A stretch of DNA of 64,000 nucleotides from Enchytraeus crypticus (GCA_905160935.1 CAJHZI010000253.1:2687001-2751000), one strand, 5' to 3'; counted from the stretch's first letter, positions 11,576 through 24,474 are shown. The notes: generated by a model not told the origin, from the sequence alone. A program made the numbers and translations.

Positions 11576-11996
11576 TATATAAACTATACAGTTACTTGTA
11601 AACATATACTTTTATATAGAGGCCTATATAGCTTAATTTTATTGCGTTCATGTTAAATTCCATTTTTCATGCCATTAATAGCGATCCAAATTCTTTGATA
11701 ATTAATTAAATAATCACTCTAATCGTTTTATAATAGTTAACCACGCTAACCTCGTAAAAATTTTATTTTCACTAAATTATTCAAAGATTGAGAATTTATT
11801 AAAATCAGTTAGGATTACATTGCCACAATTAACTGCATAAAATCTCATTAATATGTGATATCGTGTTTGAAGAAATAAATTAAATTTAGCCGCGACTTAA
11901 TCATCGTTCTATTTATAATAGATTTACTTTCAATTTTTATTTCAGCTAGATTATTTCCTAAATTAATTAAAATTGTGTTAACATAACGTTAACGTG

Positions 11997-12135
11997 AGCT
12001 GAGCCGGTGGCTTATTTGGCAAGTTTTCGACAACAGATCAGTAGGTGCAGGGTTCAAATCCAGCGCTCTCCCCGTCACTGTCATACTATGCTATTTGAGT
12101 AGGAAACTGACATTAAACTTGGCCTTAACCTTAAT
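11997..12135 (+). mobile_element. SINE-A copy, diverged
   Basis: Recognised by GGGTTCAAATCC, CCCGTCACTGTCAT and GAGTAGGAAACTGACATTAA. The head is diverged (GAGCCGGTGGCTTATTTGGC). Confidence 0.75.
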
Positions 12136-12259
12136 ATTTCAGCGCATTGAATAATATTAAAAGCGTTTAGGTATTCTACTTCAGTAATATTAGTGTTTAA
12201 ATTAGCTATAAAAAAATTCGACCAGTACCGGAGAAAAACTGAATAAATTAACCGAGTAC

Positions 12260-12425
12260 GGTCACTCCCCTGTTGAGACCGGGACACTGAAGAATAGACC
12301 AATCATTTACTACACGTGTCGAAAGCATGTCATACTAAAGCAAGAAGGTCGAGGAAGGCTACGGGAACCACATAAAAGCCATATATTTCAAGTCATATTC
12401 TATTACTTATGCGTATTCGCCTTAT
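12260..12425 (+). mobile_element. R5 repeat copy
   Basis: Shares CACTGAAGAATAGACCA and GAGGAAGGCTACGGGAACC with two other sites (50275, 63810), in the same order. Unclassified, about 150-220 bases, with no open frame. Confidence 0.5.
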
Positions 12426-12635
12426 GTAACAGTTTCAGTAATTTATCTCTCTCTCTTTCTCCCTAGTATTTTGCCAAATGTCAGGTCCAGAGTAGGCCTA
12501 CATATTCATAAATCAGCTCTCATGTACCATGAGGAGCAGTTAGACTCCATACACGTTAATTTCTTTAAAAAGGCTTTGCCTGATCATATACATGTATAAG
12601 GCAAATCCCTTTTAAAACGTTTAGCAAAATAATAA

Positions 12636-12684
<49 letters not shown>

Positions 12685-12715
12685 AGAAACGCTGAACTGT
12701 TACATAAGGCGAATA
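12414..12715. repeat. inverted repeat around CT/GA microsatellites
   Basis: TATTCGCCTTATGTAACAGT at 12414 recurs as its complement ending at 12715. The match continues inwards through a (CT)n/(GA)n tract and a GTATTTTGCC-like segment (12469 against about 12622). The arms are about 70-100 bases and the GA tract on the right is expanded. Confidence 0.65.
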
Positions 12716-13081
12716 GTCAGAAGTTCAAGATAAGGAAGGAAGGCAATGGGAACCTTAGAAGTAACTTGTAAGTCAATGGTCATCAATATTTGCGTTAAAA
12801 ATCTAAATTTCTGATTACATCAGTATGCTGAATGATACAGAAATCTAAGAGTGATATTGTTATGTGAGAAGGAATAAAATTCTAGGCCAAAATGGAAGCC
12901 AGTTTCCTCCTTCAGAAGTATTTTAGTGACGGAGTGAGAACTGACCTAAACGTAGAATTGATCTGCAGTCAAACACCTAACCGATTACGCCATTCAATCA
13001 CCTCAAAGTTCTCACACACACACACACACATATACATATAGATTTATATATATATATATAATATATACACACACCTACACT

Positions 13082-13216
13082 TAATGCTAATAAGCTCATT
13101 TTAATATCAGTTTCCTCACTCGAACGCGACGTCGGTGACGGGCGAGCCCACGATTTGAACCTCGCACATACTGATCCGCTGTCGAATATCTTATCGACAT
13201 CTTCACTGGCTCCATT
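13082..13216 (-). mobile_element. SINE-A copy
   Basis: Clear head-to-tail match: GGGCGAGCCCACGATTTGAA contains the B-box complement and CACTGGCTCCA the head end. It abuts the (TA)n tract at 13228. Confidence 0.8.
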
Positions 13217-13223
13217 GGTAGTA

Positions 13224-13227
<4 letters not shown>

Positions 13228-13292
<65 letters not shown>
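13228..13292. repeat. (TA)n microsatellite
   Basis: Pure TA repeat of about 60 bases adjoining a SINE-A head. Confidence 0.9.
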
Positions 13293-13293
<1 letters not shown>

Positions 13294-13757
13294 CCAGCTT
13301 AAATCCAAGATTTTGATGTAGGAACTGAACCTACAAAGGAAGCGACAGTAGCGACGACTGTCCTACAAATATTATCAAGCTAATATTGTTTCTTTCTTTA
13401 TTTCATGTTGACTTTAACGTGATAATCACAGCTATCTATCAAGGTAGTATAGAATGAACGAGGAAATATAAAGTCTTCTCATGAAGGCTTCGACTTAGTC
13501 AAGTTTGGCTTCATTCATAATTGGAAAGATCAGAGCGACTCACACTGTTTAGCCTACCCTACCTGAGCTAAAGCGATTTAAAACACTTATAATATTATTA
13601 ATAATTTAAATATGTAACGTCTATTTCTTCATACACGGATAATGTCAGGAAGTCCCAAATCACATGTCACTAAAAATCGATTAATTCAAAAGATTTGAAA
13701 AAGCATGTGCCGTAGAGAAGGAAAAAAGTTCCTAAACAGTGACGGTCCGGTGATATT

Positions 13758-13845
13758 ATTGAAAGCTATATATTAACGTCAGTTTCATCATTCGAAAGAG
13801 ATATCAGTGACGGGCGAGCCCCGGATTTGAAGCCCGCAAATCATA
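13758..13845 (-). mobile_element. SINE-A copy, 5' truncated
   Basis: Tail and B-box side are present (AACGTCAGTTTCATCATTCG, GGGCGAGCCCCGGATTTGAA). The A-box half is missing. Confidence 0.75.
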
Positions 13846-14426
13846 TATATTTTTTGTTCCTCAGTTACTGATTAAGATTTTTGCGTTCTCTCAGATATCA
13901 TTGATATAGCCTAAACGATCATAATGCTTAATTATTGTTAAATAAAACGTACTATCAGATGCAGTATTGCATTAATTACAGCAGTGTGTTAATTTGTTTA
14001 AAAATAATATAGTTTTAAATGCAGCATGCTAAAAAATACAACATAGTATTAAATAAAGTATATACTATTAAATACAGTATTGTATTATTCATTTCATCAT
14101 AGTATTAAATACGACATTGTATTAATTTCATCATAGCATTTAATACAGCATAGTATTAGATGCGTGATGGCACTAGTTGAAGCATAGTATTCCATACGTT
14201 ACGAGTGTACTTGTTCGCTCAACTATTTCAACAAGTCCAGTGGAATGCTCGGACTCAATGCTCCAGCAGGATATCATATTGTGTCCGAGTTGCTGGGACA
14301 GAAGACAACACTTCGGTATAGAGTCCGGTTACTGGAGTTGATTAAGGAGAGATCCGCCTAGCTGTGCAATATAAAGCTACGATTAATAAATAGCCTTATG
14401 CATAATTGAAAATGATTCATCTAAAT

Positions 14427-14562
14427 AAAGCTTTTAAAGCTAATGTAACGTCAGTTTCCTCATTCGAAAGCGATGTCAGTGACGGGTGAGCCCAGGATTT
14501 GAACTCCCGCATACTGATCCGCGGTCGATTATCTTACCGTTATCGCCACTGGCTCCAGCCCG
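14427..14562 (-). mobile_element. SINE-A copy, full-length
   Basis: Contains AACGTCAGTTTCCTCATTCG, GAGCCCAGGATTTGAA and CGCCACTGGCTCCAGCC, so both ends are present. Confidence 0.85.
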
Positions 14563-14794
14563 ATTTATTAAAATTGATAAATGATTGAAAGGATTAAATT
14601 ATTGTAATTGATAAAAATGGAAATATTGGCATAATTCTTTTTGCAATCACGAATTTAAAAAATGTAGGAATGTTAGGAAGAAGACTCGGACAGCATTATT
14701 GGTCTATTTACTCTCATTGCCTCATACTATTTGATACGGACAATACTATATATTTGTATATAATATTGATATATCAATCCTCATTAGCTCATAA

Positions 14795-15045
14795 TTATAA
14801 TAACAATAATAATACCAATTAGATTGCTACAGTCATCAATGACAACATCGAGCACTATTGAGACAAAATCAAGCCGGAGAGCAAAAAGAAGGTCCAAAAA
14901 AAGGTGTAAATTCCAAAATTCAGAAAATCAGTCCAAAGTAAAGGGAATTAAAGAAAAGGACTTTAAGGCGCAGGTCTCAACTCACGGACACTGGATCGAA
15001 AAAGAGATGGAAAAGATTGGTCTTCAAATGCCTCATAGTATTTGA
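14795..15045 (+). mobile_element. R4 repeat copy
   Basis: Begins after an AATAATAA run with ATTAGATTGCTACAGTC and includes GAGCACTATTGAGACAAA, CAAAATTCAGAAAATCAGTC, AAAGTAAAGGGAATTAAAGA and CTCACGGACACTGGAT. About six copies exist in the window. An open frame of about 70 codons runs through this copy, with Lys-rich S-K-K-(R/K)-x-K-F-Q-N and K-G-I-K-E-K-D-F. Family unknown. Confidence 0.6.
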
Positions 15046-15177
15046 TCCAGACTCAAACAGAAGCTTTACGATCGGTTGGTTGCTGAAAATCTAATAGTCA
15101 TTAATTATATTTTGAGCAGAAAACAAAACTTCCACGCAAAATATTATCTTACTAAATTTTTTCGAAAAACGAAATGT

Positions 15178-15320
15178 AAGATCATCTTTCTACAAAAGCC
15201 TTTCGCTTCTACTTGTTCTAGATTTATTTCGCATCATTTTATAATTAATTTTAAGATCATCTTGTTACAAAAGCTTTTGCTTCTACGTCTTCTAGATTTA
15301 TTTCGAATCATATTATAATT
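15178..15320. repeat. 75-bp tandem duplication
   Basis: AAGATCATCTTTCTACAAAA at 15178 recurs as AAGATCATCTTGTTACAAAA at 15253. Both are followed by CTTCTAC and TCTAGATTTATTTCG. Two diverged copies. Confidence 0.8.
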
Positions 15321-16035
15321 TTTATGCGTAGGCCTATGTGTATTTTTAGAAAGACTGACACAAACTGATGAGAATTCTATCAGATTGTGAAACATGGCTA
15401 AGGGCTCAAAATGTGATGTCTGCATTGAAGTGTGCGGAGTGTCCAAAAACTTTAAATAGTTCCAGGTTCATTGGTAGCTCTAGGCCTTGGCTATTGCTTG
15501 TGTCCTATATTTAGGTTTTATTCGGTCAAGGTTACCGACAACTTCAGATAAGTTTAGACAGCAGCAATGGATGTTTAATTGGTCATTTCTTTAAAAGTTT
15601 TAATAACGAAATAAGATGCCGTTAACATATCAAAGGATCAATAGCAATTAGAATATTAGGAAGAACTAAAATTAATTACCTTAATTAATTCATTTAAAAA
15701 TTCATTTTAGTCGGATCTCCTGAAGTATTATGCAAATGAATATGCAATAAAAAGTAGGCATATAAATTTCAAACAAAAATTGTGTACATGCTTGTAAACA
15801 TTACATCGCATTGTCTTAAATGCTTTATGAAAATTTAATATTTGGTACCTATTTAATGTATTCCTTTTAATAATACTCTCATGTGATATTTTCTTTTTAA
15901 ATAAATGCGAAAATGAATACAAATGGATGAACGCTATGACTAGACCACTGAACTTCTATGTGCTTAGAAATAAAGAGGTAAACCGAGAAAAGTGGATACA
16001 CAAGTTGTAACAGAACTGACATTAGACAATGCACA

Positions 16036-16130
16036 CAGAGACAGAGACAGAGAGAGAAAGAGAGAGAAAGATAGAGAAAGATAGAGAAAGAGAGAGAGAG
16101 ATAGGGATAGAGAGAGAGAGAGAGAATGAG
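16036..16130. repeat. GA-rich microsatellite
   Basis: Imperfect AGAG, AGAC and GATA repeats. They give Ser/Leu-rich frames on the minus strand that are not genes. Confidence 0.85.
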
Positions 16131-16809
16131 AGAGCGAGAAAAAAGAAAGATATATTATGAGGGAGATCAATATATGTAAAAAATGCATAAATGAAATGGG
16201 TGATGCTCTCAAAAAACATATTAGGAGAATCGTGAAAAATATATGCCATTATTATTTAATAATAACATATATAGACTTTAAGTTCCTATCAAGAACCTGG
16301 CATTTAAATAAATAATAACTTCTATGCAAAACCCGTTGAGTAGACGCTAGTTAAATTAGCTGACAATTTGCTATAAATCTCAATGCGAATTTCAGCACCC
16401 CAACACTTCAACTAAACAGTAGCTTTGCTGCAGAAAATTTCTTATGATTTACGTTATTTTTAATATTTAATGAATCCCCGAGATGGAAGACTATTCCCTT
16501 TCGCGAGTTTACTGTTTTAAGCTCAATTGTGCGTAGCTCTCAGGTTACCAAGTACCGGGAGTTTTGAGGGAGGAGACCCTAGTTTAAAAATAAGTTTAGT
16601 TTCAAATTTCAACTGTAAGTTTTGCCCATTTAAAAATTAAGATTTTTCTTAAAGTTGAACGGCGGGACGATTTCAACTAATTTAATATGCTTAAATTTCT
16701 ATACAAGCATAACATCATCCGATAACAAAATGAGATTTAGAATGATCGTGAAATGATTATATTGAAATCTCGTGGGATCTAGTGTCGGGAGAACCGATAA
16801 GTGAATAAA

Positions 16810-17030
16810 ATCCTAGGCATCATCATAATCTGTTCCTAGCCTTCTGAACAGAACATGTGGCAGCAACATTCCTTCCTTCATTCATTTCTATCATCATCAA
16901 CCTTCGAAACATTTTCCCATCAAATGTACAATGCCCTCAAATCTCTGTTGATCCTGCTGAGTCAAGTATTCTTAGGTCTTCCTCTTTTCCTTTCCCTTGA
17001 TTTGGCTTCCAGTTAATTGCAATTTTCTAA
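16810..17030 (-). mobile_element. LINE-B 3' end, degraded
   Basis: The reverse complement aligns by eye with 2750-2950: AACTGGAAG, CAAGGGAAAGGAAAAGAGGA, CTTGACTCAGCAGGATCAAC and ACATGTTCTGTTCAGAAGGC correspond to the same order of blocks there. Stops and indels are frequent. It ends in GATGATG-type sequence. Confidence 0.65.
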
Positions 17031-17871
17031 GACATGCATAGAATAGTTGGAAAGTGAATAATTCGCTAAACCAAGTAAGGAACAATTAAATATTTAAACT
17101 AAAAGTGCTAGATATTATCTTGCATATTTATGATTCATTTCGCTGTTGGCCTAGTCTTACCTTTAGCCTTTAAGATAAACTTTAGGAGAAATAATTCATC
17201 ATCACACTTTCGAAATTGATGAATTCCTATGCAACGGTAATCCAATCCAGCTGGGTCCCTTTAGTGCCTATATACCGGACATGAAAGGACTCGAGACTCG
17301 CGCAAGCCAATCAACTTCATTTCCGGCAACCATTTTTTGCTTTTGCGCTAAAACTTCCCCGGGCTAAGTAATGGATAGCAGAGATAAATAATAAAACAAG
17401 GCGGTTTTCTTAAGTATCGTCTACGCTAACGCTCTTGCGCACTATATTTTTAACACAGCATCAAGAGAAGAAGCTTCAATCAACGCAGCATTTACTGCTC
17501 GATAGCGTCTCGATGTATCAGGTTTTATACAGTTTTAAGTACATTAAGAAGAATATTAAATGTTACCAGTGCAGTTTATTCTGTTTGTTGTTCTTCAAAA
17601 CGATAATGGGTCTTAGAAGTTAGCTGGAGATCATGAGTATATTGATGCAGAGATATTTTCATGACGAAATCAAGCCTATACTTATATAGCTATGGAGAGA
17701 TTTTTCCAGAGCGTTGAGTTACTATATTGAAGAGTGTTAACAGTGTAGAACTTCATTGCCATCAGGTTTTACTCCTAGTGTTTGGCTATCAAATATAGGC
17801 CTAAGTTGAGCTGTCTACATTTTAAGTAGCAAGTCTGCACGAATTTCTTACTTACAGTTATAGGCTAAAAG

Positions 17872-17975
17872 CTTAAGTCGAGTTTAACGTAAGTTTCCTG
17901 TCTAGAAAGGCCGTCAGTGACTTTAGGTCTTTGGATTTGAACCCCGCATCTACTGAGATACAGTCGGACAACTTA
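17872..17975 (-). mobile_element. SINE-A copy, degenerate
   Basis: Recognisable by TTTAACGTAAGTTTCCTG, GTCAGTGAC and GGATTTGAACCCCGCA. The head is mutated. Confidence 0.6.
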
Positions 17976-18199
17976 TTTCAACTTAATGAATAATAGTACC
18001 TTCACAGTCAATACTAAATCTGAATGAAATTGTTTTAATGGCATCGAACAGAAAATCACTGCAAGTCAGTCAATCAATGGTTTATCTTAATTAGATATGT
18101 CTGCTGTATCAGAGAGGTCAGATAGAATGGAGATGCAAAAAATTTACGAATGAGAAAATATACCAAATAATTCTTTAGCGAAAATTGCAGCGTTTATAT

Positions 18200-18202
18200 A
18201 CA

Positions 18203-18272
<70 letters not shown>

Positions 18273-18315
18273 CATATACTGTATATATAAGATATACTGT
18301 TTAAATATAAGCATA
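18200..18315. repeat. (TA)n microsatellite
   Basis: Long TA run followed by TACTGTATATA-type degenerate units. It immediately precedes a LINE-A fragment. Confidence 0.9.
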
Positions 18316-18334
18316 TACATGTATATATATTATA

Positions 18335-18547
18335 TTTGCGCGAAAATAGGCGGGGAAAGACTATTAAACGAGGTCATAGAAGGCAGAATGGAAGAAAACC
18401 GAGGCAGAGGAAGGCCGAGATTAGGAATGTTAGATGCTACACATATGAGTTAAAGACCCACTCATATGTGGACTTGAAGAGGAACGCGGAAGACAGAGAA
18501 GAGTGGAGGCGTTATACTTCATGAACCTGCCAGTAAGCAGTGTACTA

Positions 18548-18548
<1 letters not shown>
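18335..18548 (+). mobile_element. LINE-A 3' end, degraded
   Basis: Two frames carry the C-terminal tail of an endonuclease/reverse-transcriptase: E-V-I-E-G-R-M-E, then G-R-G-R-P-R-L-G-M-L-D, and after a frame change [21 protein letters not shown]. It ends at TGCCAGTAAGCAGTGTACTA and then runs straight into a (TA)n tract. Confidence 0.75.
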
Positions 18549-18615
<67 letters not shown>

Positions 18616-18675
18616 GTATATATATATCTATATATATATATACATGTATATACATGATGTATATACATGTATATA
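18549..18675. repeat. (TA)n microsatellite fused to LINE-A end
   Basis: Dinucleotide run beginning directly at the LINE-A 3' terminus, followed by TATACATG-type units. Confidence 0.9.
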
Positions 18676-19293
18676 GCAGTTTGTCCAGAATTTTTCCAGG
18701 AGGAAGGCAAGTTTTCAGTTCAAATCTCCTACAGTCAGACGTAGCCAATAGATCAAAATAATCCCAGGATTATCGACGTCTTTATTGTGTATAGAAGCGT
18801 ATATAAGATATGAAGCATATGCTGAAAATAATACAACCATGTATAATTAAAACAAGACCACTTAAGCTTCAAGATAGTAGAAAAACTTTATGTTAGAGTA
18901 CCAGGAAAGCAGGGGAGGTCGTTTTAGTTAGCAAGCCTTCATGCATTAACTCATACTAGACTAGCATTCAGGATTTCGATTATTTAGCTTCCTAGATTAA
19001 GTTTGGCCTTTCCATGCTACAAATCGCCATGAGTGACAGTAGCAATTCCCTTTGCATTGCTACTCGTGTTGTTTTTACATTTAACCACTGTAGAACGAAG
19101 CTTGACAATTTATTTTTAATATATAACGGTAACAGTGTTATATTTAGTAAGGTTGTATTTAAGAGATTTTAAGCTCTTAAATATAATTCGAAAATTATTA
19201 TAATCTTTTATTTTTGTGCAAAATTCAAATTCTAATCCATGTTTATCAGAAGTTTTCTGTTTATATATATACAGTACAGTATTTATACTTGTG

Positions 19294-19366
<73 letters not shown>

Positions 19367-19375
19367 TCATGTATG
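19294..19375. repeat. (TA)n microsatellite
   Basis: TA repeats with short interruptions. Open frames on both strands here are artefacts. Confidence 0.9.
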
Positions 19376-19984
19376 CATGTATATGCCACTAAACGTTTAC
19401 TTAGACGTTCTTAGTTCTTAGTTCTGTTGCCGTCTGCAAATAAGACTCTTAATAATTCTGTAGATGATTGGTCGCTATTCATGGAAAGACCAAAATTCCT
19501 TTGAGATGAAATGTTTGAGTGGAATTGACAAACAAATTCTCACCTATTTAAAGACTTATTTAAAGAAATAGGTCATTGTCTCCAAGATGATGTAGTGAAC
19601 TGTCGGGAGATGTCGTGGTTGCTGTAATTTAATATTGTACTCGCCGAAAAACTAAGTAAACACAAAATAATTCTTTGCATTCTCTCCAGCTAATCACTTG
19701 AATACGGCTTTTCACTATTTTGCAGAAATAATTGACCGAATAAATTTTTCAATTCTTCTTTTGGTAAACCGTAATTAGCTTATTTAGTTTCTGCTTTTAG
19801 TTCATCATATCGTTTTATGTGAATCAACAGTACAATAAAAATGTTGAGATTTTAAGATTGGCCTAAATGCCAAGATTCACTACTTCATCTGCTTTATATT
19901 TCCGGTACCAATGACATATCTCTTCCATTTGGACTCAAAATTAACTCCGATTTTATATCTTCAACACAGTAGCATTTACTCGGA

Positions 19985-20085
19985 ATGGCTAGGAGACAGT
20001 CCTGTTGAGTTTCGAACCGATGCCCTCATGCATTTCAGGCATGCTGTCCATTCGGCTATCCAACTGATACATTATACTTCACAAT
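19985..20085 (-). mobile_element. SINE-D, tRNA-like head
   Basis: The minus strand reads TAGCCGAATGGACAGCATGC (A-box-like), then GGGCATCGGTTCGAAACTC (B-box-like), with a longer spacer between them than in SINE-A. This resembles a tRNA with a variable arm. No acceptor stem pairs, so a functional tRNA is unlikely. Confidence 0.5.
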
Positions 20086-20972
20086 TAATGCTAAACTGTA
20101 CTATGTAATCTCTACATAGACTCCCGTAAACCGTCTAGATTTTTGATAAGCTTTACTGGTCCATATTTAATAGTTGCTGACAAGAGATTTTACGATCTAG
20201 TGGAGAGTTTGCTCTTTAAACTATTTCCTTTCGGAACCATCCAAATCTTATCTCTTGTTTGTTAGCAGTAATTCATTCGTTCTGCCAACAAACCATTTCC
20301 TCTCCCTGTCGAGAGGGTTCTTATAAAACTGGAGTGACGACTGATGTAGTCAAATGAAACATTATCCCGGTTTTGCATGTACGTGCAAAACATTGGTTAA
20401 GTAAAAATGCTATAAAGGCATATACTCTTTTTAGCCCCTACTTTTTGGAACTGTCTGACTCCTGATCTTCGCCCATGTTCTGCTGTTTGCACTTTTGTAG
20501 TAGGTTGACGACTTATCGACAAGTACTCCCACCATAGATTTTTATCATCTTACTTGACTTTTTATCACCGGACCGGTACCGTTTAGAATCCTTTTTCTTT
20601 CTTTTCAGCAATTGCTTTTTATATCGACAGTGGAAATTGATGGGAGACATCCTTATATCATCCTTGTATGAGGAAACGGACAATAAACCATTGTTATTGC
20701 TATTATTATTACATAGTCTTAATTCCATTCCGCTTTCGTATCATGGAGTATACTGGCTGTGACCATCCTGATTGAAAGTCGAAACCGCAATCTTGTCTAA
20801 AGATCAAGTACGCTACCGTCTACGCAATTTCAACCAGCATTTTAACACTAATCTGATTCTCTACAAAACTTTATATAGCGAACTTGAAGCATGTCAATAC
20901 GTTTTATTGATATTTTTTAAAAGTATTTTCCCGACACAGACTTTGGGTTTGGATTTAACAATGCAAACAGCA

Positions 20973-21120
20973 CAGTTGGAGTGCTGCTGTCGTCCATGAA
21001 AATATCGAACAGTCTGGAGACAAAACTAGCGGATGATCGAGAAAGGGTGTATAGTCCACCAAAAGGTACGAATTAAAAATTCTAGATACTTCGCAGTCCG
21101 AGAACTTTAAAACTCTATTG
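20973..21120 (+). mobile_element. R4 repeat copy, diverged
   Basis: GGAGTGCTGCTGTCGTCCATG, read as the block start and split by small changes later (GAGACAAAACTAGC), follows the order of the R4 family. Confidence 0.45.
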
Positions 21121-22689
21121 ATAGATTCTTAACAAATACCCCTCAATTATTATTGAGAAGTAGTTGTATAGTTTTCATAGATCTATAAATAACGCAATTT
21201 TTATTTTTAGGTATTGTAAGATCAAGGCTGTATTAGCAGGGGAGGGTGGGCTCAATCCCCGTGGCAGATATGTTCTTATTCTGAAGTTTCATCCCCAGTT
21301 TTAACCTAACCCAATAGTAAATCCCTGATGACCCTCCCAAGCAAGCCTTCGAGCCCCCCCAACAACCCCCCTTTAAAAATTGTTAAATACAACCCTGTGT
21401 AAGAGCAATCCAGCGGATTTAGCATCACTGATAGGACTGGTGCTTTAAGATCCTATTTCAATACAATCTCCATACAATAGCTGTCGGCACTATGGGGATT
21501 AGCTATGCTATGTCTATGCGAAAATGTGCCGCAGAAAAAAAAATAATTCTCTACCACATGTGTACATCTCGTTTCCATAAGGTAGACTTTTCATTTAGGA
21601 TTATCTCTTTCCTATCTGGGTGTACGTGTGGAGTACTCCAGGGTTGATTAAATTCACTGTTGTTCATCCATAAATATGTTTACAAGCCCTAAATGCAAAC
21701 AAGTCCTTTAATAATCCTATAGAGGCTGGTATTTTAGATAATTGTGGTTGTTGAAAATCTTTCGGCGTAATAAGCGTATTTGCTAAGCTAATGTCGGTCA
21801 TTGCTTCTTAATTCTATTTTATGGAATCATTGTAACAGCTCTATTCCTCTAAAATTGAAAAATAATCCAGTCGCGCTAATACCCATTTCGAAAGTTTTGT
21901 TAAATAATTTTCAATCGAAGTAACGCTTGTCAAAATTTTATTAATTATTTAAAAGAAATATCTGCTTTTTACAATTTTTATAAAAGATCGTTGCATATAC
22001 CGAAGTGTATGAACCTGCGCATCCTGTTTAAGATGGTGCTTATATGTTCTTCGTGAAAATTGTTGCCGAGCAGTCTCTATAAACGAAATTAGAAACAAAT
22101 AAATAGTTCAAACTTTAAAAAAATTTTATTAACATTTTTGCTTCTATAAAATACACAAGACTATCAATTTTCTATGATCACTTACAGAAGAATAAAATGC
22201 GTTACGCTAAAGTTTTGATATTTTGTTCTACATTTTAAGGCGTTATTTAAGACCCTCGTTCTCGCTCTGTGGTGATATGCCAAATGTTCAACTTTCCATT
22301 TGCAATGTGGTATTGCAGAACATTCAATCAGTTAATCCTATCAAAGGCTTGATATCTATACCTAACTTTTATAATATTATGTAATAGTATAGTATAACTA
22401 GTATAGTATAATCGTCCTTTGTTATATTGACCTGTATATGTCTGCAATAAAATATTTTGATTGGATTTGATTAAGCCTGATCATAATTATTATTAGAATA
22501 CTTCAGCTTGCGAATAACATAACCTCGTGGATATTTTCCCATTGCCTTCTTCAATATTTGCTAAGTCACCTCTGATAAAGTAGCATACTAAGCGCATAAT
22601 ATTTGTGTTGTATTTCATTTTTGTACTTTAGACAAAACATAACATAACATAACGGCACACTGGGTCAGGAAGCACAGATGTTTGTTTAA

Positions 22690-22925
22690 GACCCATTTCC
22701 TCCTTCCTCTCCATGGCTATTAGTAATCGTTGCCTTTTGATGGCGCATCAATTGCAGACGGCGCGGATTTAAGAATAACCTTCCATCTCCCTGGGATTTA
22801 TTCCTTCATAAGCTTTTACCAACACTCGGTCTTCCAAGGTGGTCACCCACAAAGTACTAACCGAGGTCGATGCAGCTTAACTTCAATAATTGACGCGCAA
22901 CTAAACCAAGTGCGCTAATCCCGCC
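22690..22925 (-). mobile_element. 5S-like SINE copy 2, best preserved
   Basis: On the minus strand: tRNA-like TTAGCGCACTTGGTTTAG, then GAAGTTAAGC (as in 5S box A), GGTTAGTACTT-(N)-GTGGGTGACCACC (intermediate element/box C region) and TTGGAAGACCGAGTGTTG. A body follows with CTGGGAGATGGAAGG-like blocks, ending at CCATGG and an A/G-rich end. The match to general eukaryotic 5S rRNA starts only at the GAAGTTAAGC block. Confidence 0.75.
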
Positions 22926-23245
22926 GTCAAAAGAAATTTGAAAAGTTCAACTTAAAACAGAACGTACTGACAAAGGCAAAAATGCAGCATAGGTTTGCAT
23001 TTGATATACCAACTCAGTCTGAGTTTCAGAATTTTCAGTGAAAAATCAACTATATGATTTCTGTATATTAAAGCAAATTTTCGCTTAAATGTCAGATATA
23101 CCAAACTTCCAACCACTTGTGCAAACCATATACTGTAGTAATATAATGCCCTACAGTATTAGTATCTAGGGCTCATCTAAGATTAGCCTATAATTAAAAT
23201 TATTTTGTAATTTTGGGAAGCTTAAAGCTTCCCACTGAATGGTGT

Positions 23246-23350
23246 AATAATAATAATAATAATAATGATAGTAATAATAATAATAATAATAGTAAAGGTT
23301 TAACGTCCGTTTTCTCATCCAGAGATGATGTCAGGGACGTCCCCACAGCA
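23246..23350 (-). mobile_element. SINE-G tail with (AAT)n
   Basis: An (AAT)n run, then AAAGGTTTAACGTCC, TTTTCTCATCC and GATGATGTCAGGGACGTCC. The minus-strand sense is GACGTCCCTGACATCATC...GGACGTTAAACC, the same tail as 51300 and 42655 and homologous to the SINE-A tail. Confidence 0.65.
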
Positions 23351-24101
23351 CATCACATACTGCAGCAGGTCTAAATATAGATTAATATCATATCCTACTG
23401 GCAGTTAAAACTATTTATACTTTTCCAGGCGGTATTTCAGCATCCAATGGTTCGAAGAATTCGAGTCTGAAATTGTCACAGGCTCAATGAAATGTGAGCA
23501 TTTTATGATCAAGTCCTGAAATCGATACTGGTATCGGAAACAATAGGACCCAAAGCGACAGAATCGACTTCTACGACAGTTTGTGAAGAGTCACCAAATG
23601 CAAAACCGTCCCATATAAAAAGCACTCTGTAAGACCCCGCGACGCAAAATCAATATTTAATTTATTTAATTAAAATTCCGATAGGCCTAAATTATATACA
23701 ATTGAAATGTGAAATAAACACTCTGTACGATATTGCAAAGCAATATTATTAACAGCAAGTTAGAAACTATACAGATTTAATTACTTGTTAGATATACATT
23801 TAATATGCATGAAATTTATTGCGATTTAGCATATAGTTTAGATTATGTATAGTGTTTAAGTTCAGATGTTATAGATATTAACGCTATACAATGACAGTAC
23901 ACTCATGTACACTTATGTTTTGTCTCCGTTTCTTCACAGATCGACTCCAACGACATTCGATAAATGCAGATCATACAGCCTAGTAAGAGCTTCCAGAATT
24001 GCAAACACGCTGAATACGAGACCAACAAAGCAATGTAGTTTCTTTTCTCATAGAAAGAATGCTGTAACACTCTGCAGATTTGTGTGTGTGTGTGTCGTGT
24101 A

Positions 24102-24236
24102 AAGCTGATAAAGCTAAGCTTAACGCCAGTTTAATCACTCGAAAGCGATGTCAGTGACGGGCGAGCCCAGGATTTGAACACACACATACTGATCCGCGGT
24201 CGAATATCTTACCGACTTCGCCACTGGCTCCAGCCA
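24102..24236 (-). mobile_element. SINE-A copy, full-length
   Basis: GTCAGTGACGGGCGAGCCC, GATTTGAACA and TTCGCCACTGGCTCCAGCC are all present. A short GT/GA run follows the head. Confidence 0.85.
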
Positions 24237-24474
24237 GTGGTGTGTGTGAGAGAGAGAGAGAAATATGTTTATATTTCCCAAAAATTTCAGGTATTTTGCG
24301 TGTTTGGTTTCGTTTCAATGTTCTCATTGAAACGAAATACACTGTTTCAGTGTTTTCATGAATGACTGTATGTATTTGCTACAGGGTGTATGAGCATGGG
24401 AGGATGAGGAGTGTCAACATTGCAAAATGCAGGTTTATCTGTTGCCGGATATGTGTTGCTAGTACATATAAAGC

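Noticed and set aside
11340-19421. poly-Ile/Tyr open frames at 11340, 13096, 18519, 18545, 19116, 19214 and 19239
   Set aside because: Translations of (TA)n runs.
19985-20085. tRNA-Ser/Leu-like gene with long variable arm
   Set aside because: Terminal stem pairing is absent and there is a mutated B box, so a SINE head is more likely.
22790-22925. true 5S rRNA gene
   Set aside because: Only the internal promoter half matches; the first about 45 bases of 5S are replaced by unrelated tRNA-like sequence, and a repeat body follows.
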